A stretch of DNA of 64,000 bases from NCBI GenBank assembly GCA_050516505.1, contig CP191518.1, forward strand, positions 3,720,001 to 3,784,000, given 5' to 3'. Numbering within the stretch: position 1 is the stretch's first letter; each line of letters begins with the position of its first letter. Under the pieces are notes generated by a model. The model was given only the letters and a program-made list of their open reading frames with translations. It had not been told where the DNA came from and made no database searches. The translations under genes were made by a program, and so were the position numbers. The stretch comes from Scandinavium ludwigii_A (lineage in GTDB: Bacteria; Pseudomonadota; Gammaproteobacteria; Enterobacterales; Enterobacteriaceae). This document shows, piece by piece, positions 18,286-27,480 of the stretch.

Positions 18286-19800
18286 TTATTCCACAGCCAT
18301 CAAGCGGCGGTATTCATCCCAGGCATAGAGATCGGTCATGCCGCTGATATAATCCTGAATCAAACGACAGCGGTAATAGTACTCCATCAACGGATACTCG
18401 GTGGCGTCGCGCGGAATTTTATTTACCGCCTCGACATATGCCAGACGATGCCGCGTCGACAGTTTCTGAAACAAACGGCTTTCAATCGGCAAGTGGCGCA
18501 AACGCTCTTTTTCCACCAGCTCGTTAAAATCCGCCAGCGATAATTTCAGCAGCGGCTGGTAAATCTCCAGCAGACCGCTAATCACACGGTATCCCTGCAA
18601 TTCAAGCTGCTCCACGTCGGGATGGCTGAATACCTGATTAATGGCGACGTTTTTATATAATTCAAGAAGCTGGCTGTAATCACTTTCGTCTTCAAGCAGC
18701 GCGTGGTTGAAGTCCCCGGTATATATCTTTGGAAGGTTATCGATAAATCGCTGCGCGGCGTAAGGCACCAGTTTATTCAGCGTATTCACCCGCAAATACA
18801 TAAAGAACTGATCTTCTGTACTGCGACTTAAGGTATTAGAGCGAGATTTATCCCATGCGTTTTCGACAACTTGTGAGAACAGCGAGCCTTTTTCGTGCGT
18901 GCCCCACGCGTCATACAGGTGCTGATAAAGTTGCTCCACACTGAAAATGCGTTTCTCAACGGCATCTTCCAGGTCGGCCACGCAATAAGAAATATCGTCG
19001 GCGGCTTCCATAATCCACGTCAATGGAAATCGACTGTAAGGGGCTAAATCGAGTTCTTTACGTAACCTCGCAATATAGGCCTCTTCGGCGAAATAATAGC
19101 CAGGTTTCTTCATTAAATAGCTGTGACTTTCTGGCGGATTGCCGCGCCACCATGCAGGACGCGTATACTTCAGAATACAGCCGACCTGCGCCCAAGTAAG
19201 ATTCATGCGCATCAACGTATGCACCAGGCGAATACCCTGGGCATTGCCTTCAAACTGGCACAAGTCCTGGCGTACCCGGCGACGGAGCTCATTCAGGGTA
19301 TCTTCTCCGTCGCGCAGCCGTAGCGTGCCGACGAGGCAGCGATCGTCGCTTAGCGGTTGACTGGCGGCATCCGCAGGCCATAGACGCTGGCGAAACCAGT
19401 CGTTAATCGCCGCTTCACCAAAATGCCCAAACGGTGGATTGCCGATATCGTGCATCAGGCAGGCCATCTCGACGATACTTTCAAACGGCCCGGTCAGTTC
19501 GTCCAGCCCGTATGCCTCCAGCAACTTGCGCGCCTTCAGCCGGCTCAACACTTCTTTGGCGATATAGCGCCCGACCTGCTGAACTTCCAAGGAGTGCGTC
19601 AGCCGCGTGCGCACCGCTGCATTACGTTCCAGCGGGAAGACTTGGGTTTTCTGTTGCAGCCGACGAATAGCCGGAGAATTGACGATACGCCCGCGATCGC
19701 TTTCAAAGATTTGCAGGATTTCATGTTCCGTCGCGGCGTTCTGCGGCGAGCGGTAGCGCCGCCGCCAGTTTATCTTTGTGCGAAAATCAATTGTGGCCAT
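18286..19800 (-). CDS. dgt: Dgt, deoxyguanosine triphosphate triphosphohydrolase
   Basis: Dgt cleaves dGTP to deoxyguanosine and tripolyphosphate, affecting dNTP pools and mutation rate, and it can bind single-stranded DNA. The 504-residue protein carries the HD-domain metal ligands: His69 in TRLTHSLEVQ, His117-Asp118 in CLMHDIGNPPFGHFGE and His126. A later conserved WIMEAADDISYCVADLEDA block supplies the second Asp. It lies downstream of the degP promoter region, on the same strand, and is divergent from mtn across 74 bp. Confidence 0.96.
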   Translation of the reverse strand: MATIDFRTKINWRRRYRSPQNAATEHEILQIFESDRGRIVNSPAIRRLQQKTQVFPLERNAAVRTRLTHSLEVQQVGRYIAKEVLSRLKARKLLEAYGLDELTGPFESIVEMACLMHDIGNPPFGHFGEAAINDWFRQRLWPADAASQPLSDDRCLVGTLRLRDGEDTLNELRRRVRQDLCQFEGNAQGIRLVHTLMRMNLTWAQVGCILKYTRPAWWRGNPPESHSYLMKKPGYYFAEEAYIARLRKELDLAPYSRFPLTWIMEAADDISYCVADLEDAVEKRIFSVEQLYQHLYDAWGTHEKGSLFSQVVENAWDKSRSNTLSRSTEDQFFMYLRVNTLNKLVPYAAQRFIDNLPKIYTGDFNHALLEDESDYSQLLELYKNVAINQVFSHPDVEQLELQGYRVISGLLEIYQPLLKLSLADFNELVEKERLRHLPIESRLFQKLSTRHRLAYVEAVNKIPRDATEYPLMEYYYRCRLIQDYISGMTDLYAWDEYRRLMAVE

Positions 19801-19874
19801 AGCCTCTCCCGGTCCGGAAATGCGTGCTCCATGATAAACTATGCCTTTAAACCCATCACATCGCGAGTAAATCT

Positions 19875-20573
19875 ATGAAAATCGGCATTATTGGTGCAAT
19901 GGAAGAAGAAGTGACGCTGCTGCGTGACAAAATCCAGAACCGTCAGACCATCACCCTCGGCGGGAGCGAAATTTATACCGGCCAGCTGAATGGCGTTGAC
20001 GTTGCCCTGCTGAAATCAGGGATCGGCAAAGTGGCCGCCGCGATGGGTGCCGCTCTGCTGATCGAACGCTGCAAACCAGACGTCATCATCAATACCGGTT
20101 CCGCTGGCGGCCTGGCTCCTACGCTGAAAGTCGGCGACATCGTGGTCTCCGACGAAGCACGCTATCACGATGCCGATGTCACCGCCTTTGGTTACGAATA
20201 CGGCCAGCTTCCGGGCTGCCCCGCAGGCTTCGCGGCTGACGCGAAACTGATTGATGCGGCAGAAAGCTGCATCAAACAGCTCAACCTGAACGCCGTGCGC
20301 GGCCTTATCGTTAGCGGCGATGCGTTCATTAATGGCTCCGTAGGCCTGGCGAAAATCCGCCACAACTTCCCGCAGGCCGTTGCCGTGGAAATGGAAGCCA
20401 CCGCTATCGCACACGTCTGTCATAACTTCGGCGTACCGTTTGTGGTTGTTCGCGCCATTTCCGATGTTGCCGATCAGCAGTCACACCTGAGCTTCGATGA
20501 GTTTCTTGCCGTCGCCGCTAAACAGTCGACCCTGATGGTCGAAACGCTGGTCCAGAACCTGGCGAATGCGTAA
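19875..20573 (+). CDS. mtn: MTA/SAH nucleosidase (Pfs)
   Basis: This enzyme removes adenine from 5'-methylthioadenosine and S-adenosylhomocysteine, clearing by-products of polyamine synthesis and methylation and feeding autoinducer-2 production. The 232-residue protein shows Glu12 (MEEEV), Glu174 (VEMEATAIAHVC) and Asp197 (RAISDVAD), the catalytic residues of the family. Its substrate MTA is produced by SpeE, encoded at the far end of this window. It overlaps the start of btuF by 8 bp, so the two are translationally coupled. Confidence 0.97.
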   Translation: MKIGIIGAMEEEVTLLRDKIQNRQTITLGGSEIYTGQLNGVDVALLKSGIGKVAAAMGAALLIERCKPDVIINTGSAGGLAPTLKVGDIVVSDEARYHDADVTAFGYEYGQLPGCPAGFAADAKLIDAAESCIKQLNLNAVRGLIVSGDAFINGSVGLAKIRHNFPQAVAVEMEATAIAHVCHNFGVPFVVVRAISDVADQQSHLSFDEFLAVAAKQSTLMVETLVQNLANA

Positions 20574-21366
20574 CGGCCTGACATCGGGCCTTTTCGCCCT
20601 GCTGCTGACCCTTCCGGCGTGGCTGATAGCCGCGCCGAGAGTGGTAACGCTTTCCCCTGCCAATACCGAACTGGCTTTCGCCGCGGGCATTACGCCGGTG
20701 GGCGTGAGCAGTTTTTCAGACTATCCGCCGCAAGCGTCCGATATCGAACAAATCGCCAGCTGGCAAGGTATGAATCTGGAACGCATTGTGGCGCTCAAGC
20801 CTGATGTGGTGCTGGCCTGGCGCGGCGGCAATGCCGAGCGCCAGGTGAATCAGTTGAGCGCGTTGGGTATTAAGGTGATGTGGGTCGACACTGGCAGCGT
20901 GGAGCACATTGCCGACGCGTTGCAGCAACTGGCGGTCTGGAGCCCAACGCCTGATCAGGCCAAACAGGCAGCGCAGTCGTTGCGCCAGGAATTCGCCGCG
21001 TTGAAGCAAGAATATGCTCATCACCCGAAAAAATCGGTCTTCCTGCAATTTGGCACTAACCCGTTGTTTACCAGCAATAAAGACTCGATTCAAAACGAAG
21101 TGATTGAGGCCTGCGGGGGAACGAATATCTTTGCTACCAGCCGTGTTCCGTGGCCGCAGGTTAGCCGCGAACAGGTGCTCGCCCGGCAGCCTCAACTGAT
21201 TATCACCGCCGGAAGCGACGCTGAAGTGACAAAAATTCAGCGATTCTGGGGTGAGCAGCTCAAAATTCCGGTCATTCCCGTCAACAGCGACTGGTTTGAA
21301 CGCGCCTCCCCGCGTATTATCCTCGCCGCGAAACAACTCTGCACCGCGATGGCGCAGGTCAATTAA
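20566..21366 (+). CDS. btuF: BtuF, periplasmic vitamin B12 binding protein
   Basis: BtuF captures cobalamin in the periplasm and delivers it to the BtuCD ABC importer (not in this window). The 266-residue protein has an N-terminal signal peptide ending near residue 22 (WLIAA), then the cluster A-II substrate-binding fold: two lobes joined by one long helix. Conserved PRVVTLSPANTELAFAAG opens the mature chain. Its ATG lies inside the mtn coding region (8-bp overlap), followed 14 bp later by yadS, so mtn-btuF-yadS looks like one operon. Confidence 0.95.
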   Translation: MRNGLTSGLFALLLTLPAWLIAAPRVVTLSPANTELAFAAGITPVGVSSFSDYPPQASDIEQIASWQGMNLERIVALKPDVVLAWRGGNAERQVNQLSALGIKVMWVDTGSVEHIADALQQLAVWSPTPDQAKQAAQSLRQEFAALKQEYAHHPKKSVFLQFGTNPLFTSNKDSIQNEVIEACGGTNIFATSRVPWPQVSREQVLARQPQLIITAGSDAEVTKIQRFWGEQLKIPVIPVNSDWFERASPRIILAAKQLCTAMAQVN

Positions 21367-21380
21367 CGGGAAACGCATCA

Positions 21381-22004
21381 ATGCTTGTCTATTGGCTGGA
21401 TATTGTGGGTACCGCCGTATTTGCCATTTCCGGGGTTCTGCTGGCCGGTAAACTGCGTATGGACCCATTTGGCGTGCTGGTACTCGGCGTGGTCACCGCC
21501 GTCGGCGGGGGAACAATCCGCGATATGGCGTTAGCGCATGGTCCCGTATTCTGGGTAAAAGATCCCACCGACCTGGTGGTGGCGATGGTCACCAGCATGT
21601 TGACGATTTTGTTGGTGCGTCAGCCGCGTCGCCTGCCGAAATGGATTTTGCCGGTGCTGGATGCGGTCGGCCTCGCCGTATTTGTCGGTATCGGTGTGAA
21701 CAAAGCATTTATTGCCGGAACCGGTCCACTGGTCGCTATCTGCATGGGTGTGATAACGGGCGTTGGCGGCGGGATTATTCGTGACGTATTGGCGCGCGAA
21801 GTGCCGATGATCCTGCGGACCGAAATCTACGCGACCGCCTGTATTCTGGGTGGGATCGTGCACGCCACCGCGTATTTTACCTTCGCGATGTCGCTGGAAA
21901 ACGCGGCCATGCTCGGGATGCTGGTCACGCTCGGGATTCGGCTGGCGGCGATTCATTGGCACTTAAAACTGCCGACGTTCGCGCTGGATGAGAATAGCAG
22001 ATAA
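21381..22004 (+). CDS. yadS: YadS, TRIC-type / UPF0126 inner-membrane protein
   Basis: The 207-residue protein is an integral membrane protein with about seven hydrophobic segments in two similar halves. Each half carries a Gly-rich motif, VVTAVGGGTIRDMA and VITGVGGGIIRDVLA. This is the duplicated UPF0126 domain related to TRIC cation channels and listed as a putative glycine transporter family; the real substrate is not proven. It is the last gene of the mtn-btuF-yadS run and is followed by a palindromic repeat. Confidence 0.93.
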   Translation: MLVYWLDIVGTAVFAISGVLLAGKLRMDPFGVLVLGVVTAVGGGTIRDMALAHGPVFWVKDPTDLVVAMVTSMLTILLVRQPRRLPKWILPVLDAVGLAVFVGIGVNKAFIAGTGPLVAICMGVITGVGGGIIRDVLAREVPMILRTEIYATACILGGIVHATAYFTFAMSLENAAMLGMLVTLGIRLAAIHWHLKLPTFALDENSR

Positions 22005-22010
22005 TTTTTT

Positions 22011-22080
22011 GCCCGGTGGCGCTACGCTGACCAGGCCTACAGCGTTGACCGTAGGCCCGGTAAGCTAGCGCCACCGGGCA
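22011..22080. repeat. REP/BIME element between yadS and erpA
   Basis: GCCCGGTGGCGCTA at the left pairs with TAGCGCCACCGGGC at the right, with a second inner pair (GGCCTAC / GTAGGCC). This is two inverted REP units of the classical enterobacterial type in a convergent intergenic gap. It may also act as a terminator for both genes. Confidence 0.85.
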
Positions 22081-22093
22081 ATCGCAATCGTGA

Positions 22094-22438
22094 TTAAACG
22101 CTGAACGAAGAACCACACCCGCAGGTGCTTTTGGCATTCGGATTGGTCACGATGAAACGCGAACCTTCCAGACCTTCAGTGTAATCCACCGAACCGCCAA
22201 CCAGATATTGCAGGCTCATCGGGTCAACGACCAGGCCGACGCCTTCTTTCTCAATGGTCATATCACCATCGTTAATCTGATCGTCAAAAGTGAAGCCGTA
22301 CTGGAACCCGCTGCAACCACCGCCGGTGATATAGACGCGCAGTTTCAGGTTCGGATTCTCTTCATCCGCAATCAGGTTTTTTACTTTGCTGGCGGCCGCA
22401 TCAGTAAACTGCAGGGGCAGCGCTACGTCATCACTCAT
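22094..22438 (-). CDS. erpA: ErpA, iron-sulfur cluster insertion protein
   Basis: ErpA is an A-type carrier that delivers Fe-S clusters to target enzymes, essential for aerobic isoprenoid synthesis because IspG and IspH need clusters. The 114-residue protein has the three conserved cysteines Cys42 (GGGCSGF), Cys106 and Cys108 (TCGCGSSF). It is encoded alone between yadS (convergent) and clcA, 77 bp after the clcA stop on the opposite side. Confidence 0.96.
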   Translation of the reverse strand: MSDDVALPLQFTDAAASKVKNLIADEENPNLKLRVYITGGGCSGFQYGFTFDDQINDGDMTIEKEGVGLVVDPMSLQYLVGGSVDYTEGLEGSRFIVTNPNAKSTCGCGSSFSV

Positions 22439-22515
22439 TTCACACTCCGGTTAATTCGCACTGGCTAAAGTCTCGCCAGGTCTTTTGCTCATTATCCAAT
22501 ACCTGACTAAATCGT

Positions 22516-23943
22516 TCAAGTATTCTCCCCGACGGCCTGTTTTTCTTTCTCCTCTTTCTCTGCCTTTTCGGCTTCCTGCTTCGCAAGAGTACGGGTCAGA
22601 ATTGAGGAGTACAGCGGTTTCCCGCCCAGGAACTGGGCTAATAGTGTTGCGCCAAGACAGGTAATAATCATTGGCAAAATGAGCTGATAGTTGTCTGTCA
22701 TTTCCAGAACTAACACGATACCGGTCAGCGGCGCACGCACAGATGCCGCGAACAGCGCACCCATGCCAGCGATGGCAAAGGTGCCCGGTTCCAGATGATA
22801 GGCCGGGAACCATGCCGTTGCCGCCATGCCGAATGCGGTTCCGAGCAGCGTGCCGAGTGCCAGCATCGGGGCAAAAATGCCGCCCGGTGCGCCCGACGAA
22901 AAACACAGCAGCGTCGTCACGACGCGCGCAATAAAGATAAACATCAGCAGGCCGACGGTGTAATGCCCCGCCGCTGCGATAGGAATGAGGTTGAATCCGC
23001 CGCCTGCCGCTTCTGGTTCAATCAACCCGAGCACGCCGCAGATACCGCCGAGCAGGCCGCCAATCAGCACCCATTTCTTGATATCGCCGCCGTGAATGCG
23101 CTGGAACAAATCCTGAGTACGCAGCACCAGGTGATTAAACAGCGGTCCGACGCAGCCGAAAATCATCCCCAGAACCAGATACAACCACAGGGTGTTTACC
23201 GGCGCATTCGCGAGCTTCCCAACCTCAATCACGGCGGTTTCACCGTTGAAGATGCGGAACACCACGCTGGACATGATAACGCCGATAAAGACGGCCTTAA
23301 TCGAAATCAGGTTGTAGCGGAATTGTGGGCGCATCTCTTCGATGATAAAGAGAATGCCCGCCAAGGGAGCATTGAACGCCGCGGCCAAACCCGCGGCCGC
23401 ACCGGTTGCCAGCAGCGAATGTCGCGCTTCTGCGGTACGCAGACGGAAAATATCCAGCACCATGCGGCCAATATTGCCGCCGAGTTGCACCGTTGGGCCT
23501 TCACGCCCGAGCACCATTCCTGCCCCGAGCGTACCCATGCCCCCGATAAATTTCACCGGAATGACACGCCACCAGCGAACCGGGCGCAGTTCTTCGAGCG
23601 CGCCTTCGATTTCAGGAATGCCTGATCCCCCCGCTTCCGGCGCAAAACGACGGACTAGGATATAGCCGACCATCGCCAGCAACCCGGAAAGAATAAAGGC
23701 CAGCGGCCAGACTAAAAACCAGTGATCCGCCACCTGTGCCAGCGTGCCAATGCGCGCATTCTGCACCCAGGAAACGGCTTTTTCAAAAGCGACGCCCACC
23801 AGGCCGGCTAAGGTGCCAACCAGTGCGGCCATCAACAAGATGGCTAACGGTGTTTTATCCCTACGAACTAAACGGCGTACCGCATCCCCGCGGCGCAATC
23901 GAACGATTTGCTGTGATTCAAATGAGGGAGTTTCTGCTTTCAT
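22516..23943 (-). CDS. clcA: ClcA, H+/Cl- exchange transporter
   Basis: ClcA exchanges two chloride ions for one proton across the inner membrane and helps cells withstand extreme acid. The 475-residue protein has the CLC selectivity motifs GSGIP (106-110), GREGP with the gating Glu148, and GGIFAPMLALG further on. The internal proton glutamate lies in the IEEMRPQF segment near residue 203. The C-terminal tail (about 455-475) is rich in Glu and Lys. It is divergent from hemL across 177 bp. Confidence 0.95.
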   Translation of the reverse strand: MKAETPSFESQQIVRLRRGDAVRRLVRRDKTPLAILLMAALVGTLAGLVGVAFEKAVSWVQNARIGTLAQVADHWFLVWPLAFILSGLLAMVGYILVRRFAPEAGGSGIPEIEGALEELRPVRWWRVIPVKFIGGMGTLGAGMVLGREGPTVQLGGNIGRMVLDIFRLRTAEARHSLLATGAAAGLAAAFNAPLAGILFIIEEMRPQFRYNLISIKAVFIGVIMSSVVFRIFNGETAVIEVGKLANAPVNTLWLYLVLGMIFGCVGPLFNHLVLRTQDLFQRIHGGDIKKWVLIGGLLGGICGVLGLIEPEAAGGGFNLIPIAAAGHYTVGLLMFIFIARVVTTLLCFSSGAPGGIFAPMLALGTLLGTAFGMAATAWFPAYHLEPGTFAIAGMGALFAASVRAPLTGIVLVLEMTDNYQLILPMIITCLGATLLAQFLGGKPLYSSILTRTLAKQEAEKAEKEEKEKQAVGENT

Positions 23944-24120
23944 GCCATTATCATTAATTGCCAGGACGAATTGCAGATTGCATTGTAACCACCCAATAGC
24001 GGTACGTCGCGTTAAAATTCCTTCATTATTACATTGTTCAATTGGGCAAAACTTTCATAACCTTCGGGGAATAAATTAGAATAGCCCGCTAATACGCTTT
24101 CTACGAACCAGGAACCTCGA

Positions 24121-25401
24121 ATGAGCAAATCTGAGAATCTCTACAGTGCGGCCCGCGAACTGATCCCCGGCGGCGTCAATTCGCCGGTCCGTGCCTTTAC
24201 CGGCGTCGGCGGGACCCCACTGTTTGTCGAACGTGCCGACGGCGCGTATCTGTACGATGTGGACGGTAAAGCCTACATCGACTACGTCGGTTCCTGGGGC
24301 CCGATGGTGCTCGGCCACAACCACCCGGCCATTCGTAACGCGGTGATTGAAGCGGCATCACGCGGTCTGAGCTTCGGCGCGCCGACCGAAATGGAAGTGA
24401 AAATGGCGGCGCTGGTGACTGAACTGGTTCCGACCATGGACATGGTGCGTATGGTGAACTCCGGCACGGAAGCGACCATGAGCGCCATCCGTCTGGCTCG
24501 CGGCTTCACCGGCCGTGACAAAATCATCAAATTCGAAGGCTGCTATCACGGCCACGCCGACTGCCTGCTGGTGAAAGCCGGTTCCGGTGCGCTGACCCTC
24601 GGCCAGCCAAACTCCCCGGGCGTTCCGGCGGATTTCGCTAAACATACCCTGACCTGCACCTATAACGATCTGGCGTCCGTGCGTGAAGCGTTTGAGCAGT
24701 ATCCGCAGGATATCGCCTGCATCATCGTCGAACCTGTCGCGGGCAACATGAACTGTATTCCACCGCAGCCGGACTTCCTGCCGGGCCTGCGCGCCCTGTG
24801 CGACGAATTTGGCGCACTGTTCATTATCGATGAAGTGATGACCGGTTTCCGTGTTGCTCTGGCAGGCGCTCAGGATTACTACGATGTGGTGCCTGACCTG
24901 ACTTGCCTGGGCAAAATCATTGGTGGCGGGATGCCCGTCGGTGCCTTTGGTGGCCGTCGCGAAGTGATGGACGCGCTGGCACCAACCGGTCCGGTTTACC
25001 AGGCGGGAACGCTGTCCGGTAACCCGATTGCGATGGCTGCCGGTTATGCCTGTCTGACTGAAGTCGCTCAGCCGGGTATTCACGAAACCCTGACCAGCCT
25101 GACCAACCAACTGGCGGAAGGCCTGCTGCGCGCGGCGCGTGATACGGGCATTCCACTGGTTGTGAATAACGTGGGCGGGATGTTCGGCCTCTTCTTCACC
25201 GATGCGAAAACCGTGACCTGCTACCAGGACGTGGTGAAGTGCGACGTGGAACGCTTCAAGACGTTCTTCCATCTGATGCTGGAAGAAGGCGTTTATCTGG
25301 CACCGTCAGCGTTCGAAGCGGGCTTTATGTCCGTGGCGCACACCGAGCAGGATATCAACAACACCATCGACGCGGCGCGCAAGGTGTTTGCCAAACTGTA
25401 A
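24121..25401 (+). CDS. hemL: HemL, glutamate-1-semialdehyde 2,1-aminomutase
   Basis: HemL makes 5-aminolevulinate from glutamate-1-semialdehyde in the C5 route to heme and other tetrapyrroles, including siroheme and B12. The 426-residue protein is a class-III aminotransferase-like PLP enzyme. The cofactor Asp lies in FIIDEVMTGFR and the Schiff-base Lys in LGKIIGGGMPVGAFGG, near residue 265. It is flanked by the divergent clcA and followed by a terminator plus palindromic repeat. Confidence 0.97.
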   Translation: MSKSENLYSAARELIPGGVNSPVRAFTGVGGTPLFVERADGAYLYDVDGKAYIDYVGSWGPMVLGHNHPAIRNAVIEAASRGLSFGAPTEMEVKMAALVTELVPTMDMVRMVNSGTEATMSAIRLARGFTGRDKIIKFEGCYHGHADCLLVKAGSGALTLGQPNSPGVPADFAKHTLTCTYNDLASVREAFEQYPQDIACIIVEPVAGNMNCIPPQPDFLPGLRALCDEFGALFIIDEVMTGFRVALAGAQDYYDVVPDLTCLGKIIGGGMPVGAFGGRREVMDALAPTGPVYQAGTLSGNPIAMAAGYACLTEVAQPGIHETLTSLTNQLAEGLLRAARDTGIPLVVNNVGGMFGLFFTDAKTVTCYQDVVKCDVERFKTFFHLMLEEGVYLAPSAFEAGFMSVAHTEQDINNTIDAARKVFAKL

Positions 25402-25404
25402 CGC

Positions 25405-25432
25405 AAAACGGCAACCCTCGGTTGCCGTTTTT
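25405..25432 (+). terminator. Intrinsic terminator downstream of hemL
   Basis: AAAACGGCAACC pairs with GGTTGCCGTTTT around a CTC loop, followed by more T. It starts 3 bp after the hemL stop. A palindromic repeat begins immediately behind it. Confidence 0.9.
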
Positions 25433-25442
25433 AGTGTTTGCT

Positions 25443-25488
25443 CCCTCTCCCCGTGGGAGAGGGTCGGGGTGAGGGCTTCAGCCCGCAC
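25443..25488 (+). repeat. Two-stem palindromic repeat, hemL-fhuB copy
   Basis: The CCCTCTCCC / GGGAGAGGG stem is followed by GGGGTGAGGGC and a second stem arm CAGCCCGCA. It sits between a terminator and the fhuB stop codon, in a convergent gap. It belongs to the same family as the copies at 34366, 59143, 59237 and 63753. Confidence 0.8.
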
Positions 25489-25497
25489 AATACGTGT

Positions 25498-27480
25498 TTA
25501 CCGGCTCTGCTTCCTCAGCAGATAAATAAAGTACGGCGCGCCGATAAACGTCGACAACAGCCCTGCCGGGATTTGGTACGGGAACAGTACCATCCGCCCG
25601 CACCAGTCAGCGATCACCAGCATAATTCCCCCCACCAATGCAGAAAGAATCATATGCGGCATCGTCCGGCGAAAGCCCATCATGCGCGCAATATGCGGTG
25701 CCATCAGACCAATAAAGCTCAGCGGACCAATGGTCATGGTCGCTGTCGCCGTCAGGCTGGCGGCCAGCAGCAGTAGCGCCACGCGCGTCGGGGCCAGCGC
25801 TATGCCTACCGCGCGGGCAGTATCACTCCCGAGCGGTAATATCATCAGCCAGCGGCGGCATAGCGGCGTCAGTACCAACAGAACAATCATCACCCGTCCG
25901 GTGTGCAATACCTGTTCGTAGGACGCGTTATACGTAGAACCGGAAATCCAGGTGAGGATCTGCGCCATGCGCGGATCGCCGCTCGCCTGCAACATCATCA
26001 GTAGCATTGTAAACGCGGTGCTGAGCGCCATCCCGGCCAGCAGCATCCGGTGCGGGGAGAATCCGCCCCGCCCTGAGGCTATCAGGATAATCATCAACGT
26101 CACTGCTGCGCCCAGACTCCCCGCCGGCAGCAGCCAGCCAAAGGCATTGCCCGGCACGAAGAACAGCATCAGCACCACGCCAAACGCCGCACCGGAGGAA
26201 ATCCCCAGCACTTCCGGGCTCGCCATCGGGTTGCCGGTCAGACGTTGAATAATGCAGCCCGCGACCGCCAGCATGATCCCGGCAATCAGTGCGGCCAGAA
26301 TTCGCGGCGCACGCCACTCCATCAGCGCATTCAGCAAATCGCCCGTTGCCCAGTGCCATCCCTGCGCGTCCCGTCCGAGCGACAGCGCCGCCAGCATGCC
26401 AATCAGCAACACGCCACACCCAGCCAGCGCCCACACCAGCACCCGCTGGCGTTCCGCCGCCACGCGATCGCCTGCATCCATCGCCGGAGCGCTCATGCTA
26501 CGCAGACGCGGCAGCAGCCACAGCAACAGCGGAGCGCCAATCAGCGCGGTAACGGAGCCGGTAGAGACTTCCATCCACACTTGCGAGAGCCACAAAATCA
26601 ACTGGTCAGAAAGCCAGAGGATCAACGCCCCGATCAGCGGAGCCAGGATCAGACGCGAAAGCAGACGTCGCGCGCCGAGCATTTTTGCCAATAGCGGCGC
26701 GAACAGGCCGATGAAACCGATAATGCCCACCGCATTCACCAGTAGCGCGCTGATAACAATCGCCAGCGTCAGCGCCCCGAGGCGGGCCAGTGACAGCGCC
26801 AGTCCCAAATTGCGCGCCACGCCGTCGTCGAGCCCCATCAGGGTTAACGGACGCAGCAGCAGAAGTGTGAGCATCACGCCACCGAGGAGCTGCGGCCAAA
26901 GTTGCTGCACCACGCGCCAGTCGGTTTGCGTCAGCGTGCCGGTACTCCACAGGAACATGCTTTGCAGCTGGTCGTGATGGAAAAGCACCAACAGCTGGTT
27001 CACCGCGCCGCAGTACATGCTCACCACCAGCCCGGCGAGGATCAGTGTCACTGGCGACACACGCTTGCCCCAGGACACACCAAACACCAGCGCGCCGACC
27101 ACACAGGCTCCCGCCAGTGCCGCAAACTGCGTTGAGAATGCGCCCGGAATGGCCCATAGCGTGGTGATAGTGATACCGAGCTGCGCACCGGTAGCGACGC
27201 CCAGCGTCGTCGGTTCAGCGAGCGGATTGCGTAAAACTTGTTGGAACAGAACGCCGACCAGCCCAAGTCCGGCCCCAACAAGCAGTGAGACAACCACCCG
27301 CGGCAGCAAACTGTAGTGGAACAGCATCTGGCGGATGCTATCGACGTTCGGCTGCCACAGTGCTTCACGCCACTGCGTACGCGGCAGCGCCACGTTAAAG
27401 TTGTGCCAGCTCAGCCACGCCGAGGCGATAAACAGCACGCAGAGAATGAGCGCCGGGAAACGCGCGATGCGCGGCCTCAT
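25498..27480 (-). CDS. fhuB: FhuB, ferrichrome ABC importer permease (fused dimer)
   Basis: FhuB forms the inner-membrane channel for ferric hydroxamate siderophores. The 660-residue protein is two BtuC/FecCD-type halves fused head to tail, each with about ten membrane helices, where most relatives use two separate chains. Each half has its own Gly-rich loop for contact with the ATPase, such as GFIGLFAPLLAKMLG in the first half and SFIGLMAPHIARMMG in the second. Its start overlaps the fhuD stop by 4 bp, indicating translational coupling in fhuACDB. Confidence 0.96.
   Translation of the reverse strand: MRPRIARFPALILCVLFIASAWLSWHNFNVALPRTQWREALWQPNVDSIRQMLFHYSLLPRVVVSLLVGAGLGLVGVLFQQVLRNPLAEPTTLGVATGAQLGITITTLWAIPGAFSTQFAALAGACVVGALVFGVSWGKRVSPVTLILAGLVVSMYCGAVNQLLVLFHHDQLQSMFLWSTGTLTQTDWRVVQQLWPQLLGGVMLTLLLLRPLTLMGLDDGVARNLGLALSLARLGALTLAIVISALLVNAVGIIGFIGLFAPLLAKMLGARRLLSRLILAPLIGALILWLSDQLILWLSQVWMEVSTGSVTALIGAPLLLWLLPRLRSMSAPAMDAGDRVAAERQRVLVWALAGCGVLLIGMLAALSLGRDAQGWHWATGDLLNALMEWRAPRILAALIAGIMLAVAGCIIQRLTGNPMASPEVLGISSGAAFGVVLMLFFVPGNAFGWLLPAGSLGAAVTLMIILIASGRGGFSPHRMLLAGMALSTAFTMLLMMLQASGDPRMAQILTWISGSTYNASYEQVLHTGRVMIVLLVLTPLCRRWLMILPLGSDTARAVGIALAPTRVALLLLAASLTATATMTIGPLSFIGLMAPHIARMMGFRRTMPHMILSALVGGIMLVIADWCGRMVLFPYQIPAGLLSTFIGAPYFIYLLRKQSR

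Noticed and set aside
24358..25272. 304-codon frame opposite hemL
   Set aside because: Antisense shadow of a conserved PLP enzyme, no recognisable domain.
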